A program made the position numbers and the translations under genes. From Variovorax gracilis (GTDB lineage: Bacteria > Pseudomonadota > Gammaproteobacteria > Burkholderiales > Burkholderiaceae_C), in assembly GCF_030317115.1 (NCBI RefSeq), contig NZ_JASZYF010000010.1, positions 124,001 through 188,000 on the forward strand: a stretch of 64,000 bases of DNA, read 5' to 3'. Every line of letters starts with the position of its first letter. Position 1 is the stretch's first letter. Under the pieces are notes generated by a model. It had not been told where the DNA came from. It searched no databases and was given only the letters and a program-made list of their open reading frames with translations. Below, piece by piece: positions 47,912 through 57,018 of this stretch.

Positions 47912-49279
47912 TCAGGTGATCGTTGCGCTGGATGACCCTTGGGGCGCCACCCGCCCGTTGCCATTCGTCCGCGACGCCAGCGCCACCAGCACCAGCACCG
48001 GCACGCCCAGCGCCGCCGTGCCGACAAAGAAGGCGTGATACCCGTAGAGGTCCACGAACTTGCCCGAGTAGCCCGCGATGAACTTCGGCAGCAGCAGCAT
48101 CAACGAACTGAAGAGTGCGTACTGCGTCGCCGAATAGCTGATGTTGGTCAGGCTCGAAAGATAGGCGATGAAGGCCGCCGATGCGATGCCGCCGGCCAGG
48201 TTGTCGGCCGAAACCACCAGCACCAGGGCGGTCAGGTCGTGGCCGCGCGACGCGAGGCCCGCAAAGAGCAGGTTGCTCGCTGCGCTCAGCACGGCGCCCA
48301 GCATCAGCACCCGCATCACGCCGAGCCGCATCGACAGGACGCCGCCGACGAAGGCACCGACCAGCGTCATGATCACGCCGTAGATCTTGCTGACCGTCGC
48401 CACCTCGTCCTTGGTGAAGCCCATGTCGACATAGAACGGGTTGGCCATGATGCCCATCACCACGTCGCTGATCCGGTAGACGGCGATCAGCGACAGGATC
48501 AGCACCGCCTGCCATTTGTAGCGGCGGATGAAATCGGCGAAGGGTTCGATCAGCACGCTCTCCAGCCAGGCGCCGACCGTCTTGGGCTGGGGCAGCGCGA
48601 CGCGCGCGGGTTCGGGCGAGAGGAGCACGGTGAGCACGCCCACCGCCATCGATGCGGCCATCACGAGATAGGCCGTTTTCCAGGCGTTGTCCTGGTAGCC
48701 GACGAGGCCGGGCAATTCGGCCCAGGCCGCTACCCACAAAACGCCGGCGCCGGCCCAGATCATCGCCAGCCGATAACCCGTCTGGTACGCGGCGGCCAGC
48801 GCGGCCTGCTTGCGCGCGGCGGCGGATTCGATGCGAAAGGCGTCGAGCGCGATGTCCTGCGTGGCGGACCCGAAGGCGACCAGCAGGGCGCACCAGACCA
48901 GCGGAGGCAGGCCGTCGCGCGGATCGTTGTAGGCCATGCCGGCAAGCCCTGCGATGACGGCCATCTGCGCCAGCAGCAGCCAGCCGCGACGGCGCCCGAG
49001 CAGCGTGGTCAGTGGCGGGATCGGCAGCCGGTCCACCAGCGGCGCCCACACCCACTTGAAGCCGTAGGCGAGCCCGACCCAGCTCAGGAAGCCGATGGTG
49101 GTGCGATCGATGCCTGCCTCGCGCAGGCGGAAGCTCAGCGTGCCGAGCACCAGCAGCAGCGGCAGTCCCGCGGAAAAGCCCAGCGCCAGCATGCGCAGCG
49201 TCGCAGGTTCGAGATAGACCTTGAGCGCGTCGCGCCAGGGCAGGGAAGGTGGGGCTTCGTCAGCCGATGGTGCGGGCAT
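47912..49279 (-). CDS. ampG: AmpG-family muropeptide MFS transporter
   Basis: 455 aa, about 12 helices. The N-terminal RMLALGFSAGLPLLLVLGTLSFRLREAGIDR and ATQDIALDAFRIE are AmpG signatures. It imports anhydro-muropeptides for cell-wall recycling and, where AmpR/AmpC exist, beta-lactamase induction; neither is in the window. ATG 49279 is used because longer frames cross the divergent protease promoter. The gap to that gene is only 36 bp. Confidence 0.92.
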   Translation of the reverse strand: MPAPSADEAPPSLPWRDALKVYLEPATLRMLALGFSAGLPLLLVLGTLSFRLREAGIDRTTIGFLSWVGLAYGFKWVWAPLVDRLPIPPLTTLLGRRRGWLLLAQMAVIAGLAGMAYNDPRDGLPPLVWCALLVAFGSATQDIALDAFRIESAAARKQAALAAAYQTGYRLAMIWAGAGVLWVAAWAELPGLVGYQDNAWKTAYLVMAASMAVGVLTVLLSPEPARVALPQPKTVGAWLESVLIEPFADFIRRYKWQAVLILSLIAVYRISDVVMGIMANPFYVDMGFTKDEVATVSKIYGVIMTLVGAFVGGVLSMRLGVMRVLMLGAVLSAASNLLFAGLASRGHDLTALVLVVSADNLAGGIASAAFIAYLSSLTNISYSATQYALFSSLMLLLPKFIAGYSGKFVDLYGYHAFFVGTAALGVPVLVLVALASRTNGNGRVAPQGSSSATIT

Positions 49280-49315
49280 TGAACAAATGTCGTTGGGGCT
49301 CCTTATTATTCCCGC

Positions 49316-50149
49316 ATGTGTTTCCTCTGCGAGTTTCGTTCCGGTCTTCCGCACGGTCGGCGTGCATTCCTGCTCGCGGCGGGCGCCGCCGTGGCCGCAC
49401 CTGCACTGGCGCAGGTTGACGTCGGCGAGGCGTCGATGGCGCGCAACATCGTCCCGGCGGAGAACGTCGAGCAGGCCGGCGTCCAGCAATATCACCAGCT
49501 TCTGGCGCAAGCCCGTGCAAAGGGCGCGCTCGCTCCCGACGGCAATGCCCAATCGCAGCGGCTGCGCGCCATCGCCGGGAAGATCATTCCCTTCACCCCC
49601 CAGTGGAATCCGCGCGCGGCGTCCTGGAAGTGGGAAGTCAACCTGATCGGCAGCAAGCAGATCAATGCCTTCTGCATGCCGGGCGGCAAGATCGCCTTCT
49701 TCACCGGCATCCTCGACCAGTTGAAGCTCAGCGACGATGAAGTCGCGATGGTCATGGGCCATGAGATGGCGCACGCACTGCGCGAGCATGCGCGGGCGCG
49801 GCTTGCGAAGAACGCGGGAACCGGGGCGGTGCTGTCGATCACCGCGCAGTTGCTCGGCTTGGGCCAGGCCGGCGACCTGGCGGCCCGCGCCGGCACGCAG
49901 CTCATCACGCTGAAGTTCAGCCGCAGCGACGAGACCGACGCCGACCTGGTCGGGCTCGAACTGGCGGCTCGTGCGGGTTTCGACCCGAAGGCTTCGGTGT
50001 CGCTGTGGACCAAGATGGCGAAGGCTTCGAAGAGCGAGGGCGCACTTGGCTTCCTCTCGACGCATCCGAGCGGACCGGACCGCATCAAGGTGCTGCAGGC
50101 GAACGTGCCGAAGGTCGAGGGCCTGTACCAGGCCAGCCGGCGCGGCTGA
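49316..50149 (+). CDS. M48 family metalloprotease, exported
   Basis: 277 aa. An N-terminal RRAFLLAAGAAVAAPALAQ is a signal with a twin-arginine look. The zinc site is HEMAH (149-153) with a third ligand Glu in SDETDADLVG. It is of the LoiP/YggG size class, periplasmic proteases of outer-membrane quality control. No membrane helices beyond the signal. Confidence 0.9.
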   Translation: MCFLCEFRSGLPHGRRAFLLAAGAAVAAPALAQVDVGEASMARNIVPAENVEQAGVQQYHQLLAQARAKGALAPDGNAQSQRLRAIAGKIIPFTPQWNPRAASWKWEVNLIGSKQINAFCMPGGKIAFFTGILDQLKLSDDEVAMVMGHEMAHALREHARARLAKNAGTGAVLSITAQLLGLGQAGDLAARAGTQLITLKFSRSDETDADLVGLELAARAGFDPKASVSLWTKMAKASKSEGALGFLSTHPSGPDRIKVLQANVPKVEGLYQASRRG

Positions 50150-50156
50150 CGCAACG

Positions 50157-50180
50157 CGACGCCCGAACGCTCGGGTGTCG
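50157..50180. terminator. Inverted repeat after the M48 protease gene
   Basis: CGACGCCCGA-ACGC-TCGGGTGTCG, 10-bp arms with one mismatch, 8 bp after the stop codon. No T-run, so either a Rho-type or weak terminator, or an activator site for the promoter at 50219. Confidence 0.4.
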
Positions 50181-50218
50181 TCGATCACGAACCTGCAGGG
50201 TCGGACGGCGACCCCCGT

Positions 50219-50234
50219 TGGCACATCCTTTGCA
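50219..50234 (+). promoter_or_regulatory. Sigma-54 promoter of the atzF operon
   Basis: TGGCACA-TCCT-TTGCA fits TGGCACG-N4-TTGCW with a single deviation; GG (50220-50221) and GC (50232-50233) are 12 bp apart. The predicted start is near 50245. Ureide degradation genes of this type are commonly nitrogen-controlled. No clear NtrC site is visible upstream. Confidence 0.75.
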
Positions 50235-50239
50235 TGTCA

Positions 50240-50253
50240 TCTTGTACACAAGA
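50240..50253. promoter_or_regulatory. FCD/GntR-type operator over the atzF start site
   Basis: TCTTGTACACAAGA: 6-bp arms TCTTGT / ACAAGA around a 2-bp centre, followed by CAGGA. The centre lies 13.5 bp after the C of the -12 element, i.e. at about +2. The same element at the same distance recurs at 56957-56970. Core TTGT-ACAA resembles sites of FadR-type GntR regulators; a member is encoded at 63416. Confidence 0.7.
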
Positions 50254-50264
50254 CAGGATGCTTG

Positions 50265-51989
50265 ATGATGGTGCATGAAAGGGGCTTGTCCGAGCGCGGG
50301 CCCAAGACCTCGTTGAAGGAGTTGGCTGCGGCGGCGTGGATCGTCCGGCTGGAGTCGCCGCTGCGTGGCGCCGGCGCGGGGCCGCTCGCGGGTCTTCGCT
50401 TTGCCGTCAAGGACAACATCGACGTCGCCGGCGTGCCCACCACCGCCGCCTGCCCTGCCTTTGCGCGCACGCCGACCGAGCATGCGTACGTGGTGCAGCG
50501 GCTGCTCGATGCCGGTGCGGATCTGCTGGGCAAGACCAATCTCGACCAGTTCGCCTGCGGCCTCAACGGCACGCGCTCGCCTTATGGGGCGGTGCCGAAC
50601 AGCTTCGATGCGCGCTATGTGTCGGGCGGATCGAGTTCGGGGTCGGCCTATGCGGTGGCGACCGGACAGGTCGATTTCGCACTGGGTACGGACACGGCGG
50701 GCTCTGGCCGTGTGCCCGCGGGGCTCAACAACATCGTCGGCATCAAGCCGTCGCGCGGATTGCTCAGCGCCCGAGGCGTGGTGCCGGCCGCGCAGAGCGT
50801 GGATTGCGTGTCGATCTTCGCGCGCACTGTGGGCATGGCGGCTCGCGTGTTGCAGGCCGCAATGGGCTTCGACGCGGAAGACCCGTACTCGCGCAGCTTC
50901 TCGCTCGCGACACAGCCCTTCCCCGCAAGCTTCCGCTTCGGCGTGCCGACGGCGCTGCGCTTCTTCGGCGACAGCCAGTCGGCCGCTGCCTTTGACCGCG
51001 CCATCGAGCAGATGAAGGCGCTCGGCGGCACACCGGTCGCGATCGACTACGCGCCGCTGGCCGAGGCCGCCGCACTGCTCTACGACAGTGCGCTCGTCGC
51101 CGAGCGCTACGCTGCCGTGCGCGAGTTCTTCGACGCGCATGAAGCCGACGTGGTCGAGCCCGTGCGCAGCATCCTCGCGAAGGGCCGCGACTACAGCGCC
51201 TCCGACTTCGTCGACGCACGCATCCAGTTGCAAGCACTCGGCCAGCGTGCCACTGCCATGTGGGGCGACATCGACCTCCTGCTCGTGCCGACCGCACCGA
51301 CGCATTGCACGATCGAGGCGATGCAGGCCGACCCGGTCGCACTCAATCGGAATCTCGGCGAGTACACGAACTTCGTGAACCTGCTCGACTACGCGGCGAT
51401 CTCCGTGCCGGCCAGTCTGCGAGAGGACGGGCTGCCCTTCGGCATCACGATGATCGGCCGCTGCGGCAGCGACTTGCAACTTGCCGAACTCGGGCAGCGC
51501 TTCCATCACGCGACCGGGCTGCCGCTCGGTGCGACGGGCGAGCCGATGCCGGCGGCCGAATCGCTGGCAGTCATTGCGGCCGCGCAGACAGTCAAGGTGG
51601 CGGTGGTCGGCGCGCATCTGTCGGGCATGCCGCTCAATTCGCAGTTGACCGATCGTGGAGCGCGGCTCCTGGCCGCCACGCACACCGCACCGCTGTACCG
51701 GCTCTATGCCTTGCCCGGCACCGTACCGCCCAAGCCCGGCCTGCTGCGCGTACAGCCCGGCGAGGGCGCAGCGATTGCGCTGGAGATCTGGGAGATGCCG
51801 ATCACTCAGTACGGCAGTTTCGTCGCTCTCATTCCAGCGCCGCTGGGCATCGGCAGCCTCACGCTGGCCGACGGCAGCAGCGTGCAGGGCTTCCTGTGCG
51901 AAGCGCTCGCGGTTGCGGGCGCCGACGACATCACGCGTCTCGGCGGGTGGCGGGCGTACATCGCTTCGCGTGCTGCGCAGGCCGCCTGA
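50265..51989 (+). CDS. atzF: Allophanate hydrolase AtzF
   Basis: 574 aa (or 573 from a second ATG at 50268). Amidase-signature triad Lys49 (FAVKDNIDVAG), Ser123 (SGGSSSGSA) and Ser147 (GTDTAGSGRV). The C-terminal domain (from about 440) is the AtzF-specific region with EIWEMPITQYGSF. It hydrolyses allophanate (urea-1-carboxylate) to ammonia and CO2, the last step of biuret, carboxybiuret and cyanuric acid use. First gene of the operon. No urea carboxylase is adjacent, which supports the biuret route over urea amidolyase. Confidence 0.93.
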   Translation: MMVHERGLSERGPKTSLKELAAAAWIVRLESPLRGAGAGPLAGLRFAVKDNIDVAGVPTTAACPAFARTPTEHAYVVQRLLDAGADLLGKTNLDQFACGLNGTRSPYGAVPNSFDARYVSGGSSSGSAYAVATGQVDFALGTDTAGSGRVPAGLNNIVGIKPSRGLLSARGVVPAAQSVDCVSIFARTVGMAARVLQAAMGFDAEDPYSRSFSLATQPFPASFRFGVPTALRFFGDSQSAAAFDRAIEQMKALGGTPVAIDYAPLAEAAALLYDSALVAERYAAVREFFDAHEADVVEPVRSILAKGRDYSASDFVDARIQLQALGQRATAMWGDIDLLLVPTAPTHCTIEAMQADPVALNRNLGEYTNFVNLLDYAAISVPASLREDGLPFGITMIGRCGSDLQLAELGQRFHHATGLPLGATGEPMPAAESLAVIAAAQTVKVAVVGAHLSGMPLNSQLTDRGARLLAATHTAPLYRLYALPGTVPPKPGLLRVQPGEGAAIALEIWEMPITQYGSFVALIPAPLGIGSLTLADGSSVQGFLCEALAVAGADDITRLGGWRAYIASRAAQAA

Positions 51990-52032
51990 GCCAATCAAGA
52001 CCTGTCATTTCAAGAACCCTCCGGAGTAATCA

Positions 52033-53046
52033 ATGGCCTTCAAAGACTCATCGCCTTCCATCGCAGTGCCGGCCTCGCGGCGTCAGGTGCTCCAGGCGGG
52101 TGCGGCCGGCCTGGCCGTGATCGCGGCACCGGCGCTCGTGCGTGCACAGGCGGCGACGAAGATCCGTATCGGCTACTGGCCCATCGCCGCGGGGCTGCCG
52201 TTCTATGCCGCCGTGGAGCAGGGCTACTTCAAGAGCGCCGGCCTGGATGTCGAAGTGCAGCGCTTCGCCGGCGCGCAGCAGATCATGGAAGCCATGCTGT
52301 CCGAACGCTGCGACGGAAGCGCCAACGGCACGGGTTCGGCCAATATCGCGATCGGCGAAATCGCCGCGCCGGGCAGCTTCAAGATCTTCTGTTCCAACCC
52401 GAGCAACGCAAAGAACGTGCTCGACGAGATGCTGGTGCCGACGGCCAGCACCGCAAAGACCATGGCCGATCTCAAGGGCAAGCGCGTTGCGTCCGGCCCC
52501 GGCATCCAGAACGTGACCTTGGCCAAGACCGTGCTGGAGCGCGGCGGTGCGACCGGCGCCACGGTCGTCGAACTGCCGATCGGCCAGCACGTCGCCGCGC
52601 TGGCTGCCGGGCAGGTCGACGGCTGCTACACCCTGGAGCCCACCGGCACGATCGGCCGCCTCAACGGCAGCACGCGAGTGCTGGAGGCGGGCGTGATCGC
52701 CAAATACGTGCTGGGCGATCCGATGGCGCCGTGGTTCGGCGGCTCGGCTTCCCTGACCTCGGCGTTCATCAAGAAGAACCCCGACGCCGCGAAGAAGTTC
52801 ATCACTGCCTACGGCCAGGGCGTGGCCTACGTGCGCAGCAAGCCGAACGACGCTCGCCAGTACCTGAAGGGCTACACCGCCATCGAAGGCCCGCTCACCG
52901 GCGAAGTGCCGCTGGCGGCCTACACCATGTACAACGAGTTCACGCCGGCCGACGTGGCGCACTTCCAGAAGTTCTTCGACCTGTTCTCGGAAAAAGGCAT
53001 CTTCTCGTCGCGCCTGATGGTCGACTCGATGCTCTACAAGGGGTAA
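52033..53046 (+). CDS. ABC transporter substrate-binding protein (NMT1/SsuA-like)
   Basis: 337 aa. A signal with a twin-arginine pair (SRRQVLQAGAAGLAVIA) precedes the NMT1/ThiY-type fold (IRIGYWPIAAGLPFYAAVEQGYFKSAGLDVEV). This class binds nitrate, sulfonates, pyrimidines or ureides. Coupled with the permease and ATPase downstream. The substrate is inferred as a ureide such as biuret or carboxybiuret. Confidence 0.88.
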   Translation: MAFKDSSPSIAVPASRRQVLQAGAAGLAVIAAPALVRAQAATKIRIGYWPIAAGLPFYAAVEQGYFKSAGLDVEVQRFAGAQQIMEAMLSERCDGSANGTGSANIAIGEIAAPGSFKIFCSNPSNAKNVLDEMLVPTASTAKTMADLKGKRVASGPGIQNVTLAKTVLERGGATGATVVELPIGQHVAALAAGQVDGCYTLEPTGTIGRLNGSTRVLEAGVIAKYVLGDPMAPWFGGSASLTSAFIKKNPDAAKKFITAYGQGVAYVRSKPNDARQYLKGYTAIEGPLTGEVPLAAYTMYNEFTPADVAHFQKFFDLFSEKGIFSSRLMVDSMLYKG

Positions 53047-53050
53047 GGAC

Positions 53051-53881
53051 ATGAGCACTCCCGCGTCATCGGGCGCCGCACCCTGGGCACCGCCGGCCGC
53101 CACAGCGGCCTCTGCGCCGCCACGCGAATCGCACTGGGTCAAGGCGCTGCCCTTCATCGGCCCGGTCGTGCTGTTCATCGTCTGGGACCTGGCTGTCCGG
53201 CTGGGCTTCATCAAGGCGATCCTCCTTCCGATGCCGGCGGACACCATTGGCACCTTGCTGTCTGGCCTGGCGGGCGGTCCGCTGCTGACCGACTTCGCGG
53301 TGACCGTCTGGCGCACGCTGCAGGCCTTCCTCATCGCAGCCATCGTCGGCGTGCCGCTCGGCGTGCTGCTCGGCAGCAACGAGAAGGCCTATCGCAGTGT
53401 CGAGTTCCTGATCGACTTCTTCCGCTCCACGCCATCCTCCGCGCTCATCCCTCTGTTCCTGATGATCTTCGGCGTGTCGGACGTCAACAAGGTCGCGATC
53501 GCGGCTTTCGGCGCGCTGCTCATCGTGGTGTTCAACAGCGCCTACGGCGTGATGAACGCGCGCAAGCAGCGCGTGATGGCGGCCAAGGTGATGGGCGCAT
53601 CGCGCTGGCAGATCTTCCGCGACGTGCTGGTGTGGGAAAGCCTGCAGCCGAGCTTCGTCGGCCTGCGTTCGGCGGTGTCGATGGCGCTCGTGATCGTGAT
53701 CGTGGCCGAGATGTTCATCGGCTCCGACAGCGGCCTCGGCCACCGCATCATCAACTCGCAGCAGGTGATGAACGTGAAGGACATGTACGCGTCCATCCTC
53801 GCGGCCGGCGCGCTCGGCTATGCGCTCAACATCCTCTTCCTGCTGGCCGAGCGCCGCATCGTGCACTGGAGCGGACGATGA
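53051..53881 (+). CDS. ABC transporter permease (SsuC/TauC-like)
   Basis: 276 aa, six helices and the EAA loop near AAKVMGASRWQIFRDVLVWESLQPSFVGLR, typical of binding-protein-dependent inner-membrane components. It starts 4 bp after the binding protein gene and overlaps the ATPase gene by 4 bp (ATGA). Confidence 0.9.
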   Translation: MSTPASSGAAPWAPPAATAASAPPRESHWVKALPFIGPVVLFIVWDLAVRLGFIKAILLPMPADTIGTLLSGLAGGPLLTDFAVTVWRTLQAFLIAAIVGVPLGVLLGSNEKAYRSVEFLIDFFRSTPSSALIPLFLMIFGVSDVNKVAIAAFGALLIVVFNSAYGVMNARKQRVMAAKVMGASRWQIFRDVLVWESLQPSFVGLRSAVSMALVIVIVAEMFIGSDSGLGHRIINSQQVMNVKDMYASILAAGALGYALNILFLLAERRIVHWSGR

Positions 53882-54708
53882 GAGCCGTCGACAACGTCAT
53901 CAACGGGCCCGTCTATGCCGACGTGCCCAAGCCCGTCTTCACGCCCGGCCCGGCCGGCACGCACATCACCATCCGGGGACTTACCAAGTACTTCGCGGGC
54001 TGGCCGCTTTACGAGAACTTCGACCTCGACATCCCCAAGCACAAGATCGTTTCGGTCTTCGGGCCGAACGGCTGCGGGAAGTCGACGCTGATCAACATGA
54101 TCGCGGGGCTGATCCCGATCGACTCGGGCGAGATCCTGTTCGACGGCAAGTCGCTCAAGGACACCAAGATCGGGTACGTGTTCCAGAACTACCGCGAGGC
54201 GATGTTCCCGTGGATGCGCACCATCGACAACATCGCCTATCCGCTGAAGCTCGAAGGTCGTTCCAAGGCCGAGGTGGACCGGCGCATGCAGGAGCTCGTG
54301 GCTTCCTTCGACGTCAAGTTCGACCTCAAGCGTTATCCCTACGAATTGTCGGGCGGGCAGCAGCAGACCGCTTCGATCATGCGCGCGCTGGCGCCGAATC
54401 CGGAGGTGCTGTTCCTCGACGAGCCTTTCTCGGCGCTCGACTTCGAGATGACGCTCTTCATCCGCGAGAAGCTGCAGGAAGTGTTCATGCAGACCGGCAC
54501 GACGATGCTGCTGGTCTCGCACGACCTGGAGGAGGCCGTGTACCTGGCCGACCAGGTGTTGCTGCTGACCAAGCGGCCGACCAAGGTGGCGGAGATCCTG
54601 GACTACGGCGATGCGCGACCGCGCACGCTGGAGACGCTGAGTTCGGCAAGCTTCGTCAGCATGAAGAAGCTGAGCCTGGAAATCTTCCAGCGCGAAGTGC
54701 GCCGATGA
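53878..54708 (+). CDS. ABC transporter ATP-binding protein (SsuB/TauB-like)
   Basis: 276 aa. Walker A GPNGCGKST, signature LSGGQQQTA, Walker B VLFLDEP, switch His in VSHDLEEAV. The start MRAVDNVINGPVY overlaps the permease stop. It energises the importer of the upstream binding protein. The gene is followed directly by a hairpin repeat (54712-54810) before atzG. Confidence 0.92.
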   Translation: MRAVDNVINGPVYADVPKPVFTPGPAGTHITIRGLTKYFAGWPLYENFDLDIPKHKIVSVFGPNGCGKSTLINMIAGLIPIDSGEILFDGKSLKDTKIGYVFQNYREAMFPWMRTIDNIAYPLKLEGRSKAEVDRRMQELVASFDVKFDLKRYPYELSGGQQQTASIMRALAPNPEVLFLDEPFSALDFEMTLFIREKLQEVFMQTGTTMLLVSHDLEEAVYLADQVLLLTKRPTKVAEILDYGDARPRTLETLSSASFVSMKKLSLEIFQREVRR

Positions 54709-54711
54709 ATA

Positions 54712-54810
54712 TGGCACACCCCCAGGCTTGCCCACTTCATGTGGCCGCCCACCCGGTTGCAGGGGGGCAACACCAGCGGACCTGCGGAGCCGGTTCCGCG
54801 GTGTTTCCCG
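54712..54810 (+). repeat. 3'-end hairpin repeat, copy R3
   Basis: It starts four bases after the TGA of the ABC ATPase gene with GCACACCCCCAGGCTTGCCC. A GGTTGCAGGGGGGCAAC block and a CGGAGCCGGTTCCGCGG hairpin follow. It is nearly identical in design to R1 on the other strand. In this copy it sits inside an operon, between the ATPase gene and atzG. Confidence 0.75.
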
Positions 54811-54871
54811 GACGGGCATGGCTTCGCCGCCAGTCGCCCGCCAATTGACGCTTAGCGGATCGGAGGATGGC

Positions 54872-55078
54872 ATGACGCCCGCACAGATCGAATCCCATGT
54901 GGATGCCACCTCGGCTGCCCTGGGCCTGCGCTTGCGGCCCGACCACCGTCCCGGCGTCGTGCGCTTCTTCGGGTTGGCCGCGGAGTTCGCCGCGCTCGTG
55001 GAGGCCGTGCCGCTCGGCCCGCACGACGAGTCGGCGGTGAACTTCACGCCGGTCACGCCAAGGGAGCATGAAGCATGA
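54872..55078 (+). CDS. atzG: AtzG-like small subunit (DUF4089)
   Basis: 68 aa; the start MTPAQIESHVDATSAALGLRL (54872) fits GGAGG just upstream. Its size and its place just before AtzE with a 4-bp overlap match AtzG/HpxX, the small partner of the AtzE amidase. It probably evolved from a GatC-like protein and stabilises the complex. Confidence 0.85.
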   Translation: MTPAQIESHVDATSAALGLRLRPDHRPGVVRFFGLAAEFAALVEAVPLGPHDESAVNFTPVTPREHEA

Positions 55079-56514
55079 GCGCCGCGCCGGACGCCATCGC
55101 GGCCCTGCTCCTGAAGGATGGCTGCGCCATGGCGACCGCCGTGCAGTCCAAGGCAGTCAGCGCCGTAGCGCTTGTTCAGGCCAGCCTGGATCGCATCGAG
55201 GCGACGAACGGTCGGGTGAACGCCTTCACCGACGTGGTCCGTGAGCGCGCGCTGCGGCGGGCTGCACAAATCGATGCCTCGCTGTTCTCGGACAGGGGCG
55301 CTCGCACGCGCGAACTGCCGCTGCTCGGCGTGCCCTTCGCGGTGAAGAACCTGTTCGACATCGCGGGCCTGCCGACGCTGGCCGGCTCGAAGATCGAGCG
55401 CGAGAGCTCCCCGGCGCGCAGCGATGCCGAGCTGGTCCGCAGGCTCGAAAACGCCGGCGCCGTGCTGGTCGGCGCGCTCAACATGGACGAGTACGCCTAC
55501 GGCTTCACCACCGAAAACAGCCACGTCGGCGCGGCGCACAACCCGCACGATCTGTCGCGCATTGCCGGTGGGTCGTCTGGCGGCTCCGGCGCCGCGGTGG
55601 CCGCGGGGCAGGTGCCGCTGACGCTGGGTTCGGACACCAACGGATCGATCCGCGTGCCGGCCTCGCTGTGCGGCGTGTTCGGCCTCAAGCCCACTTTCGG
55701 CCGCCTGCCGCGCACGGGCAGCTATCCCTTCGTGTCGAGCCTCGATCACCTGGGTCCCTTCGCGCGCTCGGTGCGCGATCTCGCGCTGGCCTATGACCTG
55801 ATGCAGGGACCGGAAACCGCCGGCCTGCACGATCCCGGCTGCGCGCAACGCGCGGTCGAGCCGGTGACGCCCGCCATCGGACGCGGCCTGCAAGGGCTGC
55901 GCATCGGTGTGCTCGGCGGCTACTTTCGCGAACGCGCCCAACCCGAGGCGCTGACCGCCGTCGACGCCGTCGCGCAGGCCCTGGGCGCGAGCCAGACGGT
56001 CGAGCTGCCGATGGTCGAGGCCGGGCGTGCAGCGGCCTTCCTCATCACCAATTCCGAAGGCGCCGCACTGCACCTGCCGGACCTGCGCACTCGCGCCCAA
56101 GACTTCGAGCCTTTGTCGCGCGACCGGTTTCTCGCCGGTGCGCTGCTTCCGGCTGCGTGGATTGCGCGTGCGCAGCGTGTGCGGCGGCTCTACGCGGAGC
56201 AGGTCGGGCGGCTGTTCGAGCGATTCGACGTGCTGCTCGCCGCCGCCACGCCCTGCGCGGCGACGCCCATCGGCGCCGAATGGTTCGAGATCAACGGCCA
56301 GCGCCTGCCCGTGCGCCCCAGCATGGGCGTGCTGACCCAACCCATCTCGTGCATCGGCCTGCCGGTCTGCGCCGTGCCGGTGTGGGGCGCCCACCCGGAC
56401 CTGCCGATCGGCGTGCAGGTCATTGCCGCGCCCTGGAGAGAAGACCTCGTGCTGCGCGTCGCCGCCGCACTCGAAGCGGCCGGCGTGGTGCAAGCGCCGG
56501 TGGCCGCGCTCTGA
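55075..56514 (+). CDS. atzE: AtzE-family amidase (1-carboxybiuret hydrolase)
   Basis: 479 aa. Amidase-signature triad Lys91 (FAVKNLFDIAG), Ser167 (GGSSGGSG) and Ser191 (GSDTNGSIRVPA). AtzE with AtzG deaminates 1-carboxybiuret; the hpx homologue HpxY acts in purine/allantoin metabolism, so the exact ureide is uncertain. Gene order atzG-atzE-hpxZ is conserved in such loci. Confidence 0.88.
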   Translation: MSAAPDAIAALLLKDGCAMATAVQSKAVSAVALVQASLDRIEATNGRVNAFTDVVRERALRRAAQIDASLFSDRGARTRELPLLGVPFAVKNLFDIAGLPTLAGSKIERESSPARSDAELVRRLENAGAVLVGALNMDEYAYGFTTENSHVGAAHNPHDLSRIAGGSSGGSGAAVAAGQVPLTLGSDTNGSIRVPASLCGVFGLKPTFGRLPRTGSYPFVSSLDHLGPFARSVRDLALAYDLMQGPETAGLHDPGCAQRAVEPVTPAIGRGLQGLRIGVLGGYFRERAQPEALTAVDAVAQALGASQTVELPMVEAGRAAAFLITNSEGAALHLPDLRTRAQDFEPLSRDRFLAGALLPAAWIARAQRVRRLYAEQVGRLFERFDVLLAAATPCAATPIGAEWFEINGQRLPVRPSMGVLTQPISCIGLPVCAVPVWGAHPDLPIGVQVIAAPWREDLVLRVAAALEAAGVVQAPVAAL

Positions 56515-56526
56515 CAAAAGGAAGCG

Positions 56527-56907
56527 ATGAACACCCCCATCAATCTGCCCGAAGTGTTGGCCGAAGTGACGGCCGCCTTCGAGCGCTATGAAGATGCACT
56601 CGTCCACAACAAGGTCGAGATCCTCGACGAGCTGTTCTGGAACAGCCCGCACACCTTGCGCTATGGCGCCACCGAGAACCTCTACGGCTACCAGGAGATC
56701 CAGGCCTTTCGTGCATCGCGCCCATCGCAGGGCCTGGCGCGCGAGATCCTGCGCACCGTCATCACGACCTTCGGCCACGATTTCGCCACCGCCAACGTCG
56801 AATTCCGTCGCGAGGGAAGCACAAAGACGGGGCGCCAGAGCCAGACATGGATGCGCACCGCCCAAGGCTGGCGCGTCGTGGCCGCGCATGTGAGCCTGAT
56901 CGGCTGA
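56527..56907 (+). CDS. hpxZ: HpxZ-like NTF2-fold protein
   Basis: 126 aa. The pattern [46 protein letters not shown] is typical of HpxZ/AtzH-type (DUF3225) proteins. These accompany AtzE; AtzH from an s-triazine strain is reported as a 1,3-dicarboxyurea decarboxylase, which would make allophanate for AtzF. That role is proposed here by context. Confidence 0.85.
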   Translation: MNTPINLPEVLAEVTAAFERYEDALVHNKVEILDELFWNSPHTLRYGATENLYGYQEIQAFRASRPSQGLAREILRTVITTFGHDFATANVEFRREGSTKTGRQSQTWMRTAQGWRVVAAHVSLIG

Positions 56908-56935
56908 TTTCTTCGCCAAAACCGTCGATTTGCGC

Positions 56936-56951
56936 TGGTACGGTTTATGCA
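56936..56951 (+). promoter_or_regulatory. Sigma-54-like promoter of the BMP-ABC/biuH operon
   Basis: TGGTACG-GTTT-ATGCA deviates at two positions from consensus but keeps GG (56937-56938) and GC (56949-56950) 12 bp apart. The copy upstream of atzF is better; the shared layout with the operator supports this one. Predicted start near 56962. Confidence 0.65.
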
Positions 56952-56956
56952 CACCG

Positions 56957-56970
56957 TCTTGTATCCAAGA
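56957..56970. promoter_or_regulatory. FCD/GntR-type operator over the second operon start
   Basis: TCTTGTATCCAAGA followed by CAGGA. Arms TCTTG / CAAGA with a 4-bp centre. Distance from the -12 C to the repeat centre is 13.5 bp, the same as in the atzF copy (50240-50253). Confidence 0.7.
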
Positions 56971-57018
56971 CAGGACTACCCGGCCTCCGAACCCTCCCAC
57001 ATCTTCAGGAGCAGCAGC

